64,000 nucleotides of DNA from an uncultured Lachnospiraceae bacterium (GCA_910577015.1 CAJTKU010000003.1:124001-188000), one strand, 5' to 3'. Shown: positions 8,332 to 21,793, counted from the first letter of the stretch. Notes: generated from the sequence alone by a model not told the origin. Translations and numbers: made by a program.

Positions 8332-11300
8332 GTCACACCTCGCAAGAGGTGTGTGAGTAGAAATTTTTCTGTATTTTGAACCATCTAAAAATCCAGTAGT
8401 CACACCTCGCAAGAGGTGTGTGAGTAGAAATAACCGCACAGCTTATAGCCTCTTTGCGTGTTTCGGTCACACCTCGCAAGAGGTGTGTGAGTAGAAATTT
8501 CTGCCGGAATCCAACAGCAATTCTCTGGACAAGTCACACCTCGCAAGAGGTGTGTGAGTAGAAATGGACGATATGTAAATTCTGATTTTGACGATATTGT
8601 CACACCTCGCAAGAGGTGTGTGAGTAGAAATTTTTTACCATCATATCCTTTTCTTTCTCCCCTATAGTCACACCTCGCAAGAGGTGTGTGAGTAGAAATG
8701 TAAAGCTGCCTCTGCGTCCAGCAGCGTAGCCCGGTCACACCTCGCAAGAGGTGTGTGAGTAGAAATGAATTTACGCGCAAGGTATTCAATGAGCGGGAAC
8801 GTCACACCTCGCAAGAGGTGTGTGAGTAGAAATATTGCTGGGCGTGTCTGGTTCGATTCCGGCACGGGTCACACCTCGCAAGAGGTGTGTGAGTAGAAAT
8901 CAGCCATGTTATCCCTATCAGGCTTGCCACGCTTAGTCACACCTCGCAAGAGGTGTGTGAGTAGAAATGTCTTCCAACAAGGCGTTTACATAATTGGCAA
9001 CCGTCACACCTCGCAAGAGGTGTGTGAGTAGAAATTCAACTCATCCCCAAAGGAGTTCTGAACAGGAGGTCACACCTCGCAAGAGGTGTGTGAGTAGAAA
9101 TTTATGACTGCTGCCTTTTGCCGTTCCTTCTGGTCGTCACACCTCGCAAGAGGTGTGTGAGTAGAAATGTGATAAGGGCGCAGAACAACCCGGTTGACCT
9201 AGTCACACCTCGCAAGAGGTGTGTGAGTAGAAATCTAATGCCGTCTGCAATACTGGTCTGAAATCCAGGTCACACCTCGCAAGAGGTGTGTGAGTAGAAA
9301 TTAGTCTGCCTGGCAATCTCTTTAGAATGAGTCACGTCACACCTCGCAAGAGGTGTGTGAGTAGAAATATACATAAATAAACTCTACAATCTGAATCCCC
9401 CAGTCACACCTCGCAAGAGGTGTGTGAGTAGAAATTTAAGCGTCTGGGTGGGAAGCACTGCTGCCGCGGTCACACCTCGCAAGAGGTGTGTGAGTAGAAA
9501 TCAAGATGCCCCGGAGCTGTGCGCCGCTGTTTATCGTCACACCTCGCAAGAGGTGTGTGAGTAGAAATTTCTATGCCCCCGCATGTATACTGGCTGATTT
9601 CCGTCACACCTCGCAAGAGGTGTGTGAGTAGAAATTACGTTTAGCAGCCCTCTCTATATAATCTGACACGTCACACCTCGCAAGAGGTGTGTGAGTAGAA
9701 ATGTGATTTCTCATGTCGTGAATTAAATCTAAGACGTCACACCTCGCAAGAGGTGTGTGAGTAGAAATTTCCACGAAGAAAAGCCTCACTACAAGCTATT
9801 TTGTCACACCTCGCAAGAGGTGTGTGAGTAGAAATGTTAACACTATGTTTTCTATACCGTGCTATACGGGTCACACCTCGCAAGAGGTGTGTGAGTAGAA
9901 ATCGGTAGTCCTGCGTCACAATCCCCCGCCTTGAAGTCACACCTCGCAAGAGGTGTGTGAGTAGAAATCCATCCTGCTGCCACAACGCCCTTGATACCGC
10001 CCCGTCACACCTCGCAAGAGGTGTGTGAGTAGAAATCCTTTCCGACCTCAACGCCCTCAATCTCCACGTTGTCACACCTCGCAAGAGGTGTGTGAGTAGA
10101 AATTGGCGATTGCGTCCTCGAAATCCACCGCCATCTTGTCACACCTCGCAAGAGGTGTGTGAGTAGAAATCGGAACTTTCCCCGACATTATCCGTTTGAC
10201 TACTGTCACACCTCGCAAGAGGTGTGTGAGTAGAAATAATGTTCCTCGTTCCCGTCTTTGTGGTCACGCCGTCACACCTCGCAAGAGGTGTGTGAGTAGA
10301 AATGATGGTAGCATGTGAGGGCGACTGGGGATTGCCCGTCACACCTCGCAAGAGGTGTGTGAGTAGAAATCCTCCGGCTCTCTCTGATTTCCCTTGCCCG
10401 CTCCGGTCACACCTCGCAAGAGGTGTGTGAGTAGAAATTGCAGAGTTCAATCATTTCCGCTCTGTATTCCTTGTCACACCTCGCAAGAGGTGTGTGAGTA
10501 GAAATAAGGTACTTGATGATGTATTTATAATCTGTCTTGTCACACCTCGCAAGAGGTGTGTGAGTAGAAATTAGGTATTCCATTTGTGTCTTTGAATCCG
10601 TCCGGTCACACCTCGCAAGAGGTGTGTGAGTAGAAATTGTAGCCGTGCAATAGATTTTCCCGTACTTGTAGTCACACCTCGCAAGAGGTGTGTGAGTAGA
10701 AATTCTTTCCCGCCATCTCTTTTTCATTGTCCTTTTTGTCACACCTCGCAAGAGGTGTGTGAGTAGAAATAAATTTTTTCGTAGGTGCTGGCTGCCGCCA
10801 GCAGTCACACCTCGCAAGAGGTGTGTGAGTAGAAATCTGAAAGACGGCACATTTCACCCAACACAAAAGCGTCACACCTCGCAAGAGGTGTGTGAGTAGA
10901 AATATGGCAGCGGCGATTATTTATCATACAAGCTGGGGGTCACACCTCGCAAGAGGTGTGTGAGTAGAAATCCTTTTCATCAGCCCCGGTCAGCACTTTC
11001 AGCAAGTCACACCTCGCAAGAGGTGTGTGAGTAGAAATGAAAAGTTCGCCCGTGAACGGGGCTGGCTTATTGGTCACACCTCGCAAGAGGTGTGTGAGTA
11101 GAAATTTCAGAAATTCTTCCCCCTGCGTGTCCGCTTCGTGTCACACCTCGCAAGAGGTGTGTGAGTAGAAATCAAAAAATCCGTTTGCGCCCATCCATTC
11201 CAGCAAGTCACACCTCGCAAGAGGTGTGTGAGTAGAAATAAAGAAAAGCTGCGGCTTCTCACCGTCAAGCCCTGTCACACCTCGCAAGAGGTGTGTGAGT

Positions 11301-14300
11301 AGAAATTCTTCTCCCGCTGCGTCACTTTGACCGTGATTTGTCACACCTCGCAAGAGGTGTGTGAGTAGAAATCACCTAACATCATCTTTGCGCCACCTCC
11401 TATCTCGTCACACCTCGCAAGAGGTGTGTGAGTAGAAATATTGTCAAGCCGTGCTGTCCTTTATCCCAGACAGTCACACCTCGCAAGAGGTGTGTGAGTA
11501 GAAATCTCTATGCTGTCCCTATATGCCGCCGCTTCTGCCGTCACACCTCGCAAGAGGTGTGTGAGTAGAAATTTTCACCTCCCGTCATTTATCGCATGAA
11601 AAAAGCGTCACACCTCGCAAGAGGTGTGTGAGTAGAAATCGTCAAAGTGCGTTGCCATCATATCTGCAATGTGGTCACACCTCGCAAGAGGTGTGTGAGT
11701 AGAAATTGAACCGTATTTGACAGAAAAAGGGGCGTTTGCAGTCACACCTCGCAAGAGGTGTGTGAGTAGAAATACACAATATTTCTTCCGTTGCGCCGTG
11801 TTCCCGGTCACACCTCGCAAGAGGTGTGTGAGTAGAAATAAAAAGATAGACAGCTTGCGCAAGCTGTCTTTCAGTCACACCTCGCAAGAGGTGTGTGAGT
11901 AGAAATGTCATTTACTTTGTCTGTCAATACTGCCGTATCGTCACACCTCGCAAGAGGTGTGTGAGTAGAAATCCACAAACATTGAAAAATTGCTGTTCGG
12001 TCTTCCGTCACACCTCGCAAGAGGTGTGTGAGTAGAAATCCACTGCGGATGTAAGCGGGGAATATGCCGTTTCGTCACACCTCGCAAGAGGTGTGTGAGT
12101 AGAAATGTGGCTACGGTTGCAAAGGTTGTGGCAGGGCTGGTCACACCTCGCAAGAGGTGTGTGAGTAGAAATCATCCGTGGTCAACCATTCGCAGTTGTG
12201 GTCATGCGTCACACCTCGCAAGAGGTGTGTGAGTAGAAATCCACGGGCTTTATATTGAAATGAAATACGGCAGGGTCACACCTCGCAAGAGGTGTGTGAG
12301 TAGAAATCCCGTAAACGTGCGGTCACATCCAGTGACAAAGCGTCACACCTCGCAAGAGGTGTGTGAGTAGAAATACCGCTGGTTTCGTTCCGTAGCCGAC
12401 TATTACGTCACACCTCGCAAGAGGTGTGTGAGTAGAAATGTTTTCTCCGTTCACTAGGCTTGATACTGTTCTGTCACACCTCGCAAGAGGTGTGTGAGTA
12501 GAAATTGTTGATACTGATACGCCAAAATCTGCGGAATTGTGTCACACCTCGCAAGAGGTGTGTGAGTAGAAATCGATGTTCCTCTCGGCCAGATAGGGCG
12601 TCGGATCGTCACACCTCGCAAGAGGTGTGTGAGTAGAAATATTGGGTGCAAATTTGAGCAGGATCTGGATCTGTCGTCACACCTCGCAAGAGGTGTGTGA
12701 GTAGAAATTCTTTTCTGGAGATTTGAGCTCTTGGCCTTTTAGTCACACCTCGCAAGAGGTGTGTGAGTAGAAATGTCTGAGTGATTTCAAGTTTTTTCTT
12801 TCCCACGGGTCACACCTCGCAAGAGGTGTGTGAGTAGAAATCATGTCGCGCCAGACGCTCCACGGGATCCGGAAGTCACACCTCGCAAGAGGTGTGTGAG
12901 TAGAAATTATGTCCGCAAAACATAGGGACCTTGAAAAAGTCGTCACACCTCGCAAGAGGTGTGTGAGTAGAAATCTGTTGTCACTGTCACGCCGTTTGAA
13001 GCGTCAAGTCACACCTCGCAAGAGGTGTGTGAGTAGAAATCCCAGACATAGGAAACTTTAACTTCAATCGTCCGTCACACCTCGCAAGAGGTGTGTGAGT
13101 AGAAATTGACTGGATAATTAAGGCGACAAACATGTGCAAGTCACACCTCGCAAGAGGTGTGTGAGTAGAAATTCTGCAAAAGCTATGCAAGGCGGCAGGG
13201 CTTGCGGGTCACACCTCGCAAGAGGTGTGTGAGTAGAAATCACGTTCCGGGACTGCAACGCAATGTCTGTCCGCGTCACACCTCGCAAGAGGTGTGTGAG
13301 TAGAAATTTCCCGTGCTGTCGCCCTTTGCGCCGTTAATCGAGTCACACCTCGCAAGAGGTGTGTGAGTAGAAATATTCCTGCGGGCGTTTCGGCTTTATG
13401 TCCGCAAAAGTCACACCTCGCAAGAGGTGTGTGAGTAGAAATTGCTTTGGGTTTCGCCTTTTTCTTCTTCCACATTGTCACACCTCGCAAGAGGTGTGTG
13501 AGTAGAAATATTTCAGAAGCGGTCTTGCTGCTGCTATCTCTGGTCACACCTCGCAAGAGGTGTGTGAGTAGAAATATTGCACAACGCCGCCCCCAGAATT
13601 TCCGCTGCGGTCACACCTCGCAAGAGGTGTGTGAGTAGAAATTCACTGGCAGCGCAAAAAGCGTCACGGTCAAATGTCACACCTCGCAAGAGGTGTGTGA
13701 GTAGAAATGCCCATTGGTCAGCTTGTTTTCCGTGATATATTGTCACACCTCGCAAGAGGTGTGTGAGTAGAAATTATCCCCGTATTTACAAATTTGTATG
13801 TAATTTTGTCACACCTCGCAAGAGGTGTGTGAGTAGAAATAGTAGCAGCGAGTTTTGTCGTGACAGAGATTTGGTCACACCTCGCAAGAGGTGTGTGAGT
13901 AGAAATACCACGCCGCACGGGGCGGCGGGATTTAATAAATGTCACACCTCGCAAGAGGTGTGTGAGTAGAAATGTCGTCGCTTGCCGTCTCGTCGTCCTC
14001 TGAGTCGTCACACCTCGCAAGAGGTGTGTGAGTAGAAATTGAAATAACGGCCTGCAGCTCCTCCGGCAGACTCGGTCACACCTCGCAAGAGGTGTGTGAG
14101 TAGAAATTGGCGAGAGCACAATCGCGCTACTGTCTGGCGAGGTCACACCTCGCAAGAGGTGTGTGAGTAGAAATAGGCTCTCGGCCCCGATCGGGATATT
14201 TTTCGCCGTCACACCTCGCAAGAGGTGTGTGAGTAGAAATGCACTTTTCGCGCTCAGGTTCAGGCGAACACCGTCACACCTCGCAAGAGGTGTGTGAGTA

Positions 14301-17300
14301 GAAATTTCTACTGGCAGACGCAGCCGCAAGACGCTCGCGTCACACCTCGCAAGAGGTGTGTGAGTAGAAATCCTTTCCCTGCGCCGCTATGGACGCGGTG
14401 ACGTCGTCACACCTCGCAAGAGGTGTGTGAGTAGAAATCTGAGCGGCTGCTGCAGTTCTCCCGCCGGTATTCGTCACACCTCGCAAGAGGTGTGTGAGTA
14501 GAAATGGATTTATCAAGTCGTTAACAATGTGCTGGTATAGTCACACCTCGCAAGAGGTGTGTGAGTAGAAATAAATGACCGCCTATCTCCTGAGCGGCTG
14601 CTGCAGTCACACCTCGCAAGAGGTGTGTGAGTAGAAATTTAAGAATACGTACTGCATCCGGAACAAGCGGCGTCACACCTCGCAAGAGGTGTGTGAGTAG
14701 AAATTATATATACCGCATTGCGCCGGATACTGGTTACCGTCACACCTCGCAAGAGGTGTGTGAGTAGAAATGACCGAATAGTAAAAAGTGTCGATGTTGT
14801 GCAAAGTCACACCTCGCAAGAGGTGTGTGAGTAGAAATCCTGCACCAGCGCCGGCACATGCACTTCCTGCCGGTCACACCTCGCAAGAGGTGTGTGAGTA
14901 GAAATAGGGGGGTGTGTTCCCACACGGGCGGCCGCTCCGGTCACACCTCGCAAGAGGTGTGTGAGTAGAAATCCATGCGTAAATATTACGCCAGCGGAAG
15001 AAATTTGTCACACCTCGCAAGAGGTGTGTGAGTAGAAATTTCTTTCCCCATCCATATAAATTTTATACTGTATGTCACACCTCGCAAGAGGTGTGTGAGT
15101 AGAAATCTTCTCCGGTTTTTGAAGCTGCTTATATCTTTTTGTCACACCTCGCAAGAGGTGTGTGAGTAGAAATTGACCTGTTTTTGTGTGACCGGGCCGT
15201 ATACGCCGTCACACCTCGCAAGAGGTGTGTGAGTAGAAATTCCTAGGATGCGGCGGATATGCGGCGGAACAGAAAGTCACACCTCGCAAGAGGTGTGTGA
15301 GTAGAAATCCTTTCCCGGTTTGCCGGAAGGGGATGCCCCTTGTCACACCTCGCAAGAGGTGTGTGAGTAGAAATGATATTGGTCTGTCCCCTCGGCTGGT
15401 CCCCGAGGAGTCACACCTCGCAAGAGGTGTGTGAGTAGAAATAATCTGGAGGAAACCATTGATTTTCTTCTTCAGGTCACACCTCGCAAGAGGTGTGTGA
15501 GTAGAAATTTTAACGTGACAAACATATTTTGGTAACAAAATAGTCACACCTCGCAAGAGGTGTGTGAGTAGAAATTTAATAGCCTTGGAGGATGAACAAA
15601 AAAAAATGGGTCACACCTCGCAAGAGGTGTGTGAGTAGAAATCAATATTCATTCGTTCCCGTTTTTCTTTGGACATGTCACACCTCGCAAGAGGTGTGTG
15701 AGTAGAAATGTTACACAGGCGTGTCCCGGTTGGCGTTCTGATTGTCACACCTCGCAAGAGGTGTGTGAGTAGAAATTTTGGCCGGGAGCATCATATGAAG
15801 CGCGGGAGCGTCACACCTCGCAAGAGGTGTGTGAGTAGAAATCCATGGCTACCTCCTTTCCGCCGGACTGGCCGGCGTCACACCTCGCAAGAGGTGTGTG
15901 AGTAGAAATTTAGATGTACGCTATCGGGATACTGATTATTTAGTCACACCTCGCAAGAGGTGTGTGAGTAGAAATGTGCCGTCAATGTTGTGCCTGCAAT
16001 ATCATTGTGTCACACCTCGCAAGAGGTGTGTGAGTAGAAATTATCGACTATCTAGCTTCGGATATTTTTTCGTATTGTCACACCTCGCAAGAGGTGTGTG
16101 AGTAGAAATTTCTTATCCCATTGTTGGGGTGAGGACGGAAAGGGTCACACCTCGCAAGAGGTGTGTGAGTAGAAATTTGAAACCCCCTTTTTATCAAGCA
16201 TTTCTGCCAGTGTCACACCTCGCAAGAGGTGTGTGAGTAGAAATCCCCTGCCCGTCAAAGGGATACAGGATTCCCGGGGTCACACCTCGCAAGAGGTGTG
16301 TGAGTAGAAATCAGTTCCCTGTATGCCCGCATCCGTTTTCCGTTCCGTCACACCTCGCAAGAGGTGTGTGAGTAGAAATCTGGACGACAACCCTTATTGA
16401 AAAAATGTTAAATGGTCACACCTCGCAAGAGGTGTGTGAGTAGAAATTGCATGACGCTGTTATAATGTCGATAATATATTGTCACACCTCGCAAGAGGTG
16501 TGTGAGTAGAAATTAACCGCCTGTCCAGCATATCATTTACGTCAAACAGTCACACCTCGCAAGAGGTGTGTGAGTAGAAATCCCAATCGTATAGCACCGC
16601 AACTATATTCGACTCCGTCACACCTCGCAAGAGGTGTGTGAGTAGAAATGGGTTTTGCATAAGAGAATACAATGTAATTTAATGTCACACCTCGCAAGAG
16701 GTGTGTGAGTAGAAATCGCGAATTTATCAAAACTGCCTGAAACGATAAATGTCACACCTCGCAAGAGGTGTGTGAGTAGAAATCGTGATGTATCAGATTT
16801 GCTAATTCAACTATATCGTCACACCTCGCAAGAGGTGTGTGAGTAGAAATCCCAATCGTATAAAACTGCCACAATATTGGATTCCGTCACACCTCGCAAG
16901 AGGTGTGTGAGTAGAAATTAGCTTCGGATATTTTTTCGTGTTCCACGTGCCTGTCACACCTCGCAAGAGGTGTGTGAGTAGAAATTCCATGCCTCTTTTA
17001 AACAATGCTCTTTTACCGCAGTCACACCTCGCAAGAGGTGTGTGAGTAGAAATTTTTGCAATAATATCAAGTTTTTCTATCAATTCTGTCACACCTCGCA
17101 AGAGGTGTGTGAGTAGAAATTAAAATGGGGGACATTGATAAATGCCGTTACCGTCACACCTCGCAAGAGGTGTGTGAGTAGAAATTCTCTGGCGCACTAT
17201 ATATGCCACTTATTCAAACGTCACACCTCGCAAGAGGTGTGTGAGTAGAAATTTATCATCATTCACAGCTTCCGCGCCGTCCTTATGTCACACCTCGCAA

Positions 17301-20300
17301 GAGGTGTGTGAGTAGAAATCCCGTTCCGGATGCAGACCCGGCCGTGAATACCGTCACACCTCGCAAGAGGTGTGTGAGTAGAAATCCCGTTCCGGATGCA
17401 GACCCGGCCGTGAATACCGTCACACCTCGCAAGAGGTGTGTGAGTAGAAATCCCGTGTATGCTTCCTCTGCTGCTCTAGGTTTGGGTCACACCTCGCAAG
17501 AGGTGTGTGAGTAGAAATTGCAATATCACCCCATGTAACGACGGTGCCATCAGTCACACCTCGCAAGAGGTGTGTGAGTAGAAATCGACTGGTTCCGCGT
17601 CCTGTGTGACAGCGGTTCGGGTCACACCTCGCAAGAGGTGTGTGAGTAGAAATCTTTTGCCCCGTATATAGACCAGTTCGCGGCACTGTCACACCTCGCA
17701 AGAGGTGTGTGAGTAGAAATCAATTATCATTTTTTGAGTGGATGTTACACCCAGTCACACCTCGCAAGAGGTGTGTGAGTAGAAATTGGGAATATGGGAA
17801 AATGATAAGGGGACGCCGTGTCACACCTCGCAAGAGGTGTGTGAGTAGAAATCTATAATGCAACGTATTTCTTATAAAATTTATCGTCACACCTCGCAAG
17901 AGGTGTGTGAGTAGAAATATTCCACGTCATTGACTGCCATAAATAATGCTTTGTCACACCTCGCAAGAGGTGTGTGAGTAGAAATATTCACAAAATTGAC
18001 TATTTTTATACCGTTTATGTCACACCTCGCAAGAGGTGTGTGAGTAGAAATCGATAATATTAACAACCAGACATGCTATAAATACAGTCACACCTCGCAA
18101 GAGGTGTGTGAGTAGAAATGTAATATCCGCGGAAAATTGCAATCCCAATGGTGTCACACCTCGCAAGAGGTGTGTGAGTAGAAATTTAATTCTGGGTCCT
18201 GCAATTCTTCTGCATCCGCGTCACACCTCGCAAGAGGTGTGTGAGTAGAAATCATCTTCATTTTATTTTAAAAAGTCATTGCAAGTGTCACACCTCGCAA
18301 GAGGTGTGTGAGTAGAAATTTTAATTCCCGCGAATGGCAGCATCTCAAAGCTGTCACACCTCGCAAGAGGTGTGTGAGTAGAAATCTCTTAAACCCGATT
18401 TCATAACCTCCAGCATCGTCACACCTCGCAAGAGGTGTGTGAGTAGAAATTTTTGGGCCCTGGTGGTGCTGTTGCTGTTGTTGTTTGTCACACCTCGCAA
18501 GAGGTGTGTGAGTAGAAATCCTGACGGAAGCCGTCCGGGGCAGGGGCGGCGTGGTCACACCTCGCAAGAGGTGTGTGAGTAGAAATTGAATTGCCGTGGA
18601 CTAGTACAGCAGAAACGTTTTGTCACACCTCGCAAGAGGTGTGTGAGTAGAAATTCCACTCTTGTAGAGCCTATATTATTAATTTGCGTTGTCACACCTC
18701 GCAAGAGGTGTGTGAGTAGAAATTCGGCACTATCGAAAATTACGCACGGGCTATCGGTCACACCTCGCAAGAGGTGTGTGAGTAGAAATTGCGTAGAAAC
18801 GATACATTGAGTAGAGTACAGACGTCACACCTCGCAAGAGGTGTGTGAGTAGAAATGGTACAGGTGGTGGAACAGTAGTATACTATTGTAGTCACACCTC
18901 GCAAGAGGTGTGTGAGTAGAAATTTTTAAATGCCAACATTCTGATAGCCAATCAATTGTCACACCTCGCAAGAGGTGTGTGAGTAGAAATTCTCTGTCCG
19001 CACAGGTAATAAATGGTCGGATATAGTCACACCTCGCAAGAGGTGTGTGAGTAGAAATACTACATTAAAAACGTACAATTGCACGTTAAAGTCACACCTC
19101 GCAAGAGGTGTGTGAGTAGAAATTTCTCCTCTGCAAACCCAAAGCACAACTGCCCGTTGTCACACCTCGCAAGAGGTGTGTGAGTAGAAATCTAATACAG
19201 CAGATGTAAGCCCCTGCACGTTCCGTCACACCTCGCAAGAGGTGTGTGAGTAGAAATAACGACACAGAATATTGCAGGGGGGGAGCATATTGTCACACCT
19301 CGCAAGAGGTGTGTGAGTAGAAATATTTATGCAGGTTTCCATTTTTCCCTCGAACAGGGTCACACCTCGCAAGAGGTGTGTGAGTAGAAATTCTTTGGTG
19401 TTTTGATTTCAGTATAAGAAATAATGTCACACCTCGCAAGAGGTGTGTGAGTAGAAACTTATGCCGCGAAAGTCCCTTGACGGCAGCTTCCCGTCACACC
19501 TCGCAAGAGGTGTGTGAGTAGAAACTCGGTATGCCCGTATTGAACGCTTCGACTGGTTGTCACACCTCGCAAGAGGTGTGTGAGTAGAAACCAGCAAGAA
19601 CAGTTCCATCTGCAGCTACAGCAGCGTCACACCTCGCAAGAGGTGTGTGAGTAGAAACTTTTATAATGGTTGAATAATACACCACTGTACTAGTCACACC
19701 TCGCAAGAGGTGTGTGAGTAGAAACTTTGCGACCTATTGCCTACTAATCCCGTATTAGTCACACCTCGCAAGAGGTGTGTGAGTAGAAACTTGACTACGC
19801 GCCATCACCTAAACAAAATACATTGTCACACCTCGCAAGAGGTGTGTGAGTAGAAACGCCATCGTGGTGCCCGCACTCGTGCTGGTTTCCGTCACACCTC
19901 GCAAGAGGTGTGTGAGTAGAAACAATATCCCCGTCCTTGGCCCGGTTATTGTCTAAGTCACACCTCGCAAGAGGTGTGTGAGTAGAAACCGGATTGCAGT
20001 TGAACCAGAATTTTGACCCTTCCGTCACACCTCGCAAGAGGTGTGTGAGTAGAAACGTGATGCCGCAAAAGAAACCATTAACCTTATTAGTCACACCTCG
20101 CAAGAGGTGTGTGAGTAGAAACGGCTCTTCGTTGAAATATTTATTTCGGTTTTACAGTCACACCTCGCAAGAGGTGTGTGAGTAGAAACCACAGGGTCCA
20201 CCTGCCATACATCCTCACAGTAGGTCACACCTCGCAAGAGGTGTGTGAGTAGAAACTTTGCGTGTGCCAGTTCCATCCTGGCAAACAGGGTCACACCTCG

Positions 20301-21661
20301 CAAGAGGTGTGTGAGTAGAAACCAGATTCCTGCTGTGCCAGTTGTCTTCCTTTATGGTCACACCTCGCAAGAGGTGTGTGAGTAGAAACTCTTCATTCTC
20401 CGTTTTACCCTGTCCAGATAGTGTCACACCTCGCAAGAGGTGTGTGAGTAGAAACTGTCTATGTAGTGGCCCACCGGGCGCACCGTTCCGTCACACCTCG
20501 CAAGAGGTGTGTGAGTAGAAACCTTTTTATTCTGCACGCGTCTGCGCTCAGAATAAAGTCACACCTCGCAAGAGGTGTGTGAGTAGAAACAATATCATTG
20601 GGATTATCGTAAAATACCGAATAGTCACACCTCGCAAGAGGTGTGTGAGTAGAAACACCCCAAGTATTTGGGATAACCGATAAAGTATTGGTCACACCTC
20701 GCAAGAGGTGTGTGAGTAGAAACCCCTATGCGGTATTGTAACCGGATTAGTGGAACAGTCACACCTCGCAAGAGGTGTGTGAGTAGAAACTTCGGAAAAG
20801 GAAAAACCCTTTCCGCCGTCCACTGTCACACCTCGCAAGAGGTGTGTGAGTAGAAACAATGGTGTGTTTGCAGTAACGCGTACACGTAAAGGTCACACCT
20901 CGCAAGAGGTGTGTGAGTAGAAACTCAGGACGTCATTTTCCCGGAAAAGCCCGTCCTCGTCACACCTCGCAAGAGGTGTGTGAGTAGAAACATCACGTGT
21001 ATAGTGGCGGCGGTTGTCCCTGCCTGTCACACCTCGCAAGAGGTGTGTGAGTAGAAACTTTCGAGAAGACTGTCTAAAATTTCCTTCATCCAGTCACACC
21101 TCGCAAGAGGTGTGTGAGTAGAAACTCCACAGCTTCGGCGGCGCTGCACGAACCCCTGGTCACACCTCGCAAGAGGTGTGTGAGTAGAAACTCCGGCGCC
21201 CGGGGCCCGGCAGCTTTTTTTTCCGTCACACCTCGCAAGAGGTGTGTGAGTAGAAACCGGGATAGAAAATGGAATAGTACAGTTTGCGCCCTGTCACACC
21301 TCGCAAGAGGTGTGTGAGTAGAAACCTGCAATATCTATCGTTGTAACGTAAATTTGTTTGGTCACACCTCGCAAGAGGTGTGTGAGTAGAAACTTACGGA
21401 TGTTTCTATGTACAGGTCTACTTCCTGTCACACCTCGCAAGAGGTGTGTGAGTAGAAACATTAATGCCTTGATTATAGTGTATTATTATGGCAGTCACAC
21501 CTCGCAAGAGGTGTGTGAGTAGAAACATTCCCCGGGCTATCCGCTCCATGGTCTTTTTCGGTCACACCTCGCAAGAGGTGTGTGAGTAGAAACCTCCAGC
21601 CGGAGGCCGCAGCCAAACAGGAGCATTAGTCACACCTCGCAAGAGGTGTGTGAGTAGAAAC
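8332..21661 (+). CRISPR. Type I-C CRISPR array, about 200 repeats
   Basis: By hand count there are 200 full 33-base repeats and 199 spacers of 32-36 bases (unit spacing 65-69). The repeat begins GTCACACCTC, has loop GCAA, continues GAGGTGTG and ends TGAGTAGAAA plus one variable base; the arms CACACCTC and GAGGTGTG pair perfectly. The first 166 repeats end in T and the last 34 (from 19426) end in C. One unit is duplicated (spacers at 17320-17352 and 17386-17418 are identical). Several spacers overlap or are near-identical. Repeats are otherwise uniform to the eye. The array is read from the leader at the left, so the right end is oldest. Confidence 0.99.
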
Positions 21662-21704
21662 GGTAAGCGGTTAGTATGAGATGTAGTGCTTAATCATCAC
21701 ACCT
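21662..21704 (+). repeat. Terminal spacer and truncated last repeat
   Basis: After the last full repeat comes a spacer-sized tract of exactly 34 bases (21662-21695), then ATCACACCT (21696-21704). That matches eight of the first nine repeat bases before similarity is lost. It is best read as the decayed trailer end of a once longer array. Confidence 0.65.
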
Positions 21705-21728
21705 TTTTGCCAATACTGAAAGTTTTCG

Positions 21729-21757
21729 TTGAGAATAATACTGTTCAGAATTATAAT
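21729..21757 (+). promoter_or_regulatory. Promoter of the esterase gene
   Basis: TTGAGA (21729-21734), 17 bases, TATAAT (21752-21757), about 37 bases before the esterase start, which has its own AGGAGG site. The gene is therefore transcribed independently of the CRISPR array. Confidence 0.7.
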
Positions 21758-21793
21758 AAATAAAAAGTCTCATATTTGTAAGGAGGAAATAGT

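Noticed and set aside
18790..18823. Spacer containing GTAGAAAC as a degenerate repeat
   Set aside because: It lies between full repeats at normal spacing and lacks the rest of the repeat; likely chance.
8400..21331. Many reading frames in the array encoding STHTPLARCD, LLTHLLRGVT or VTPRKRCVSRN repeats
   Set aside because: They are translations of the CRISPR repeat in different frames joined by spacers, a well-known annotation artefact.
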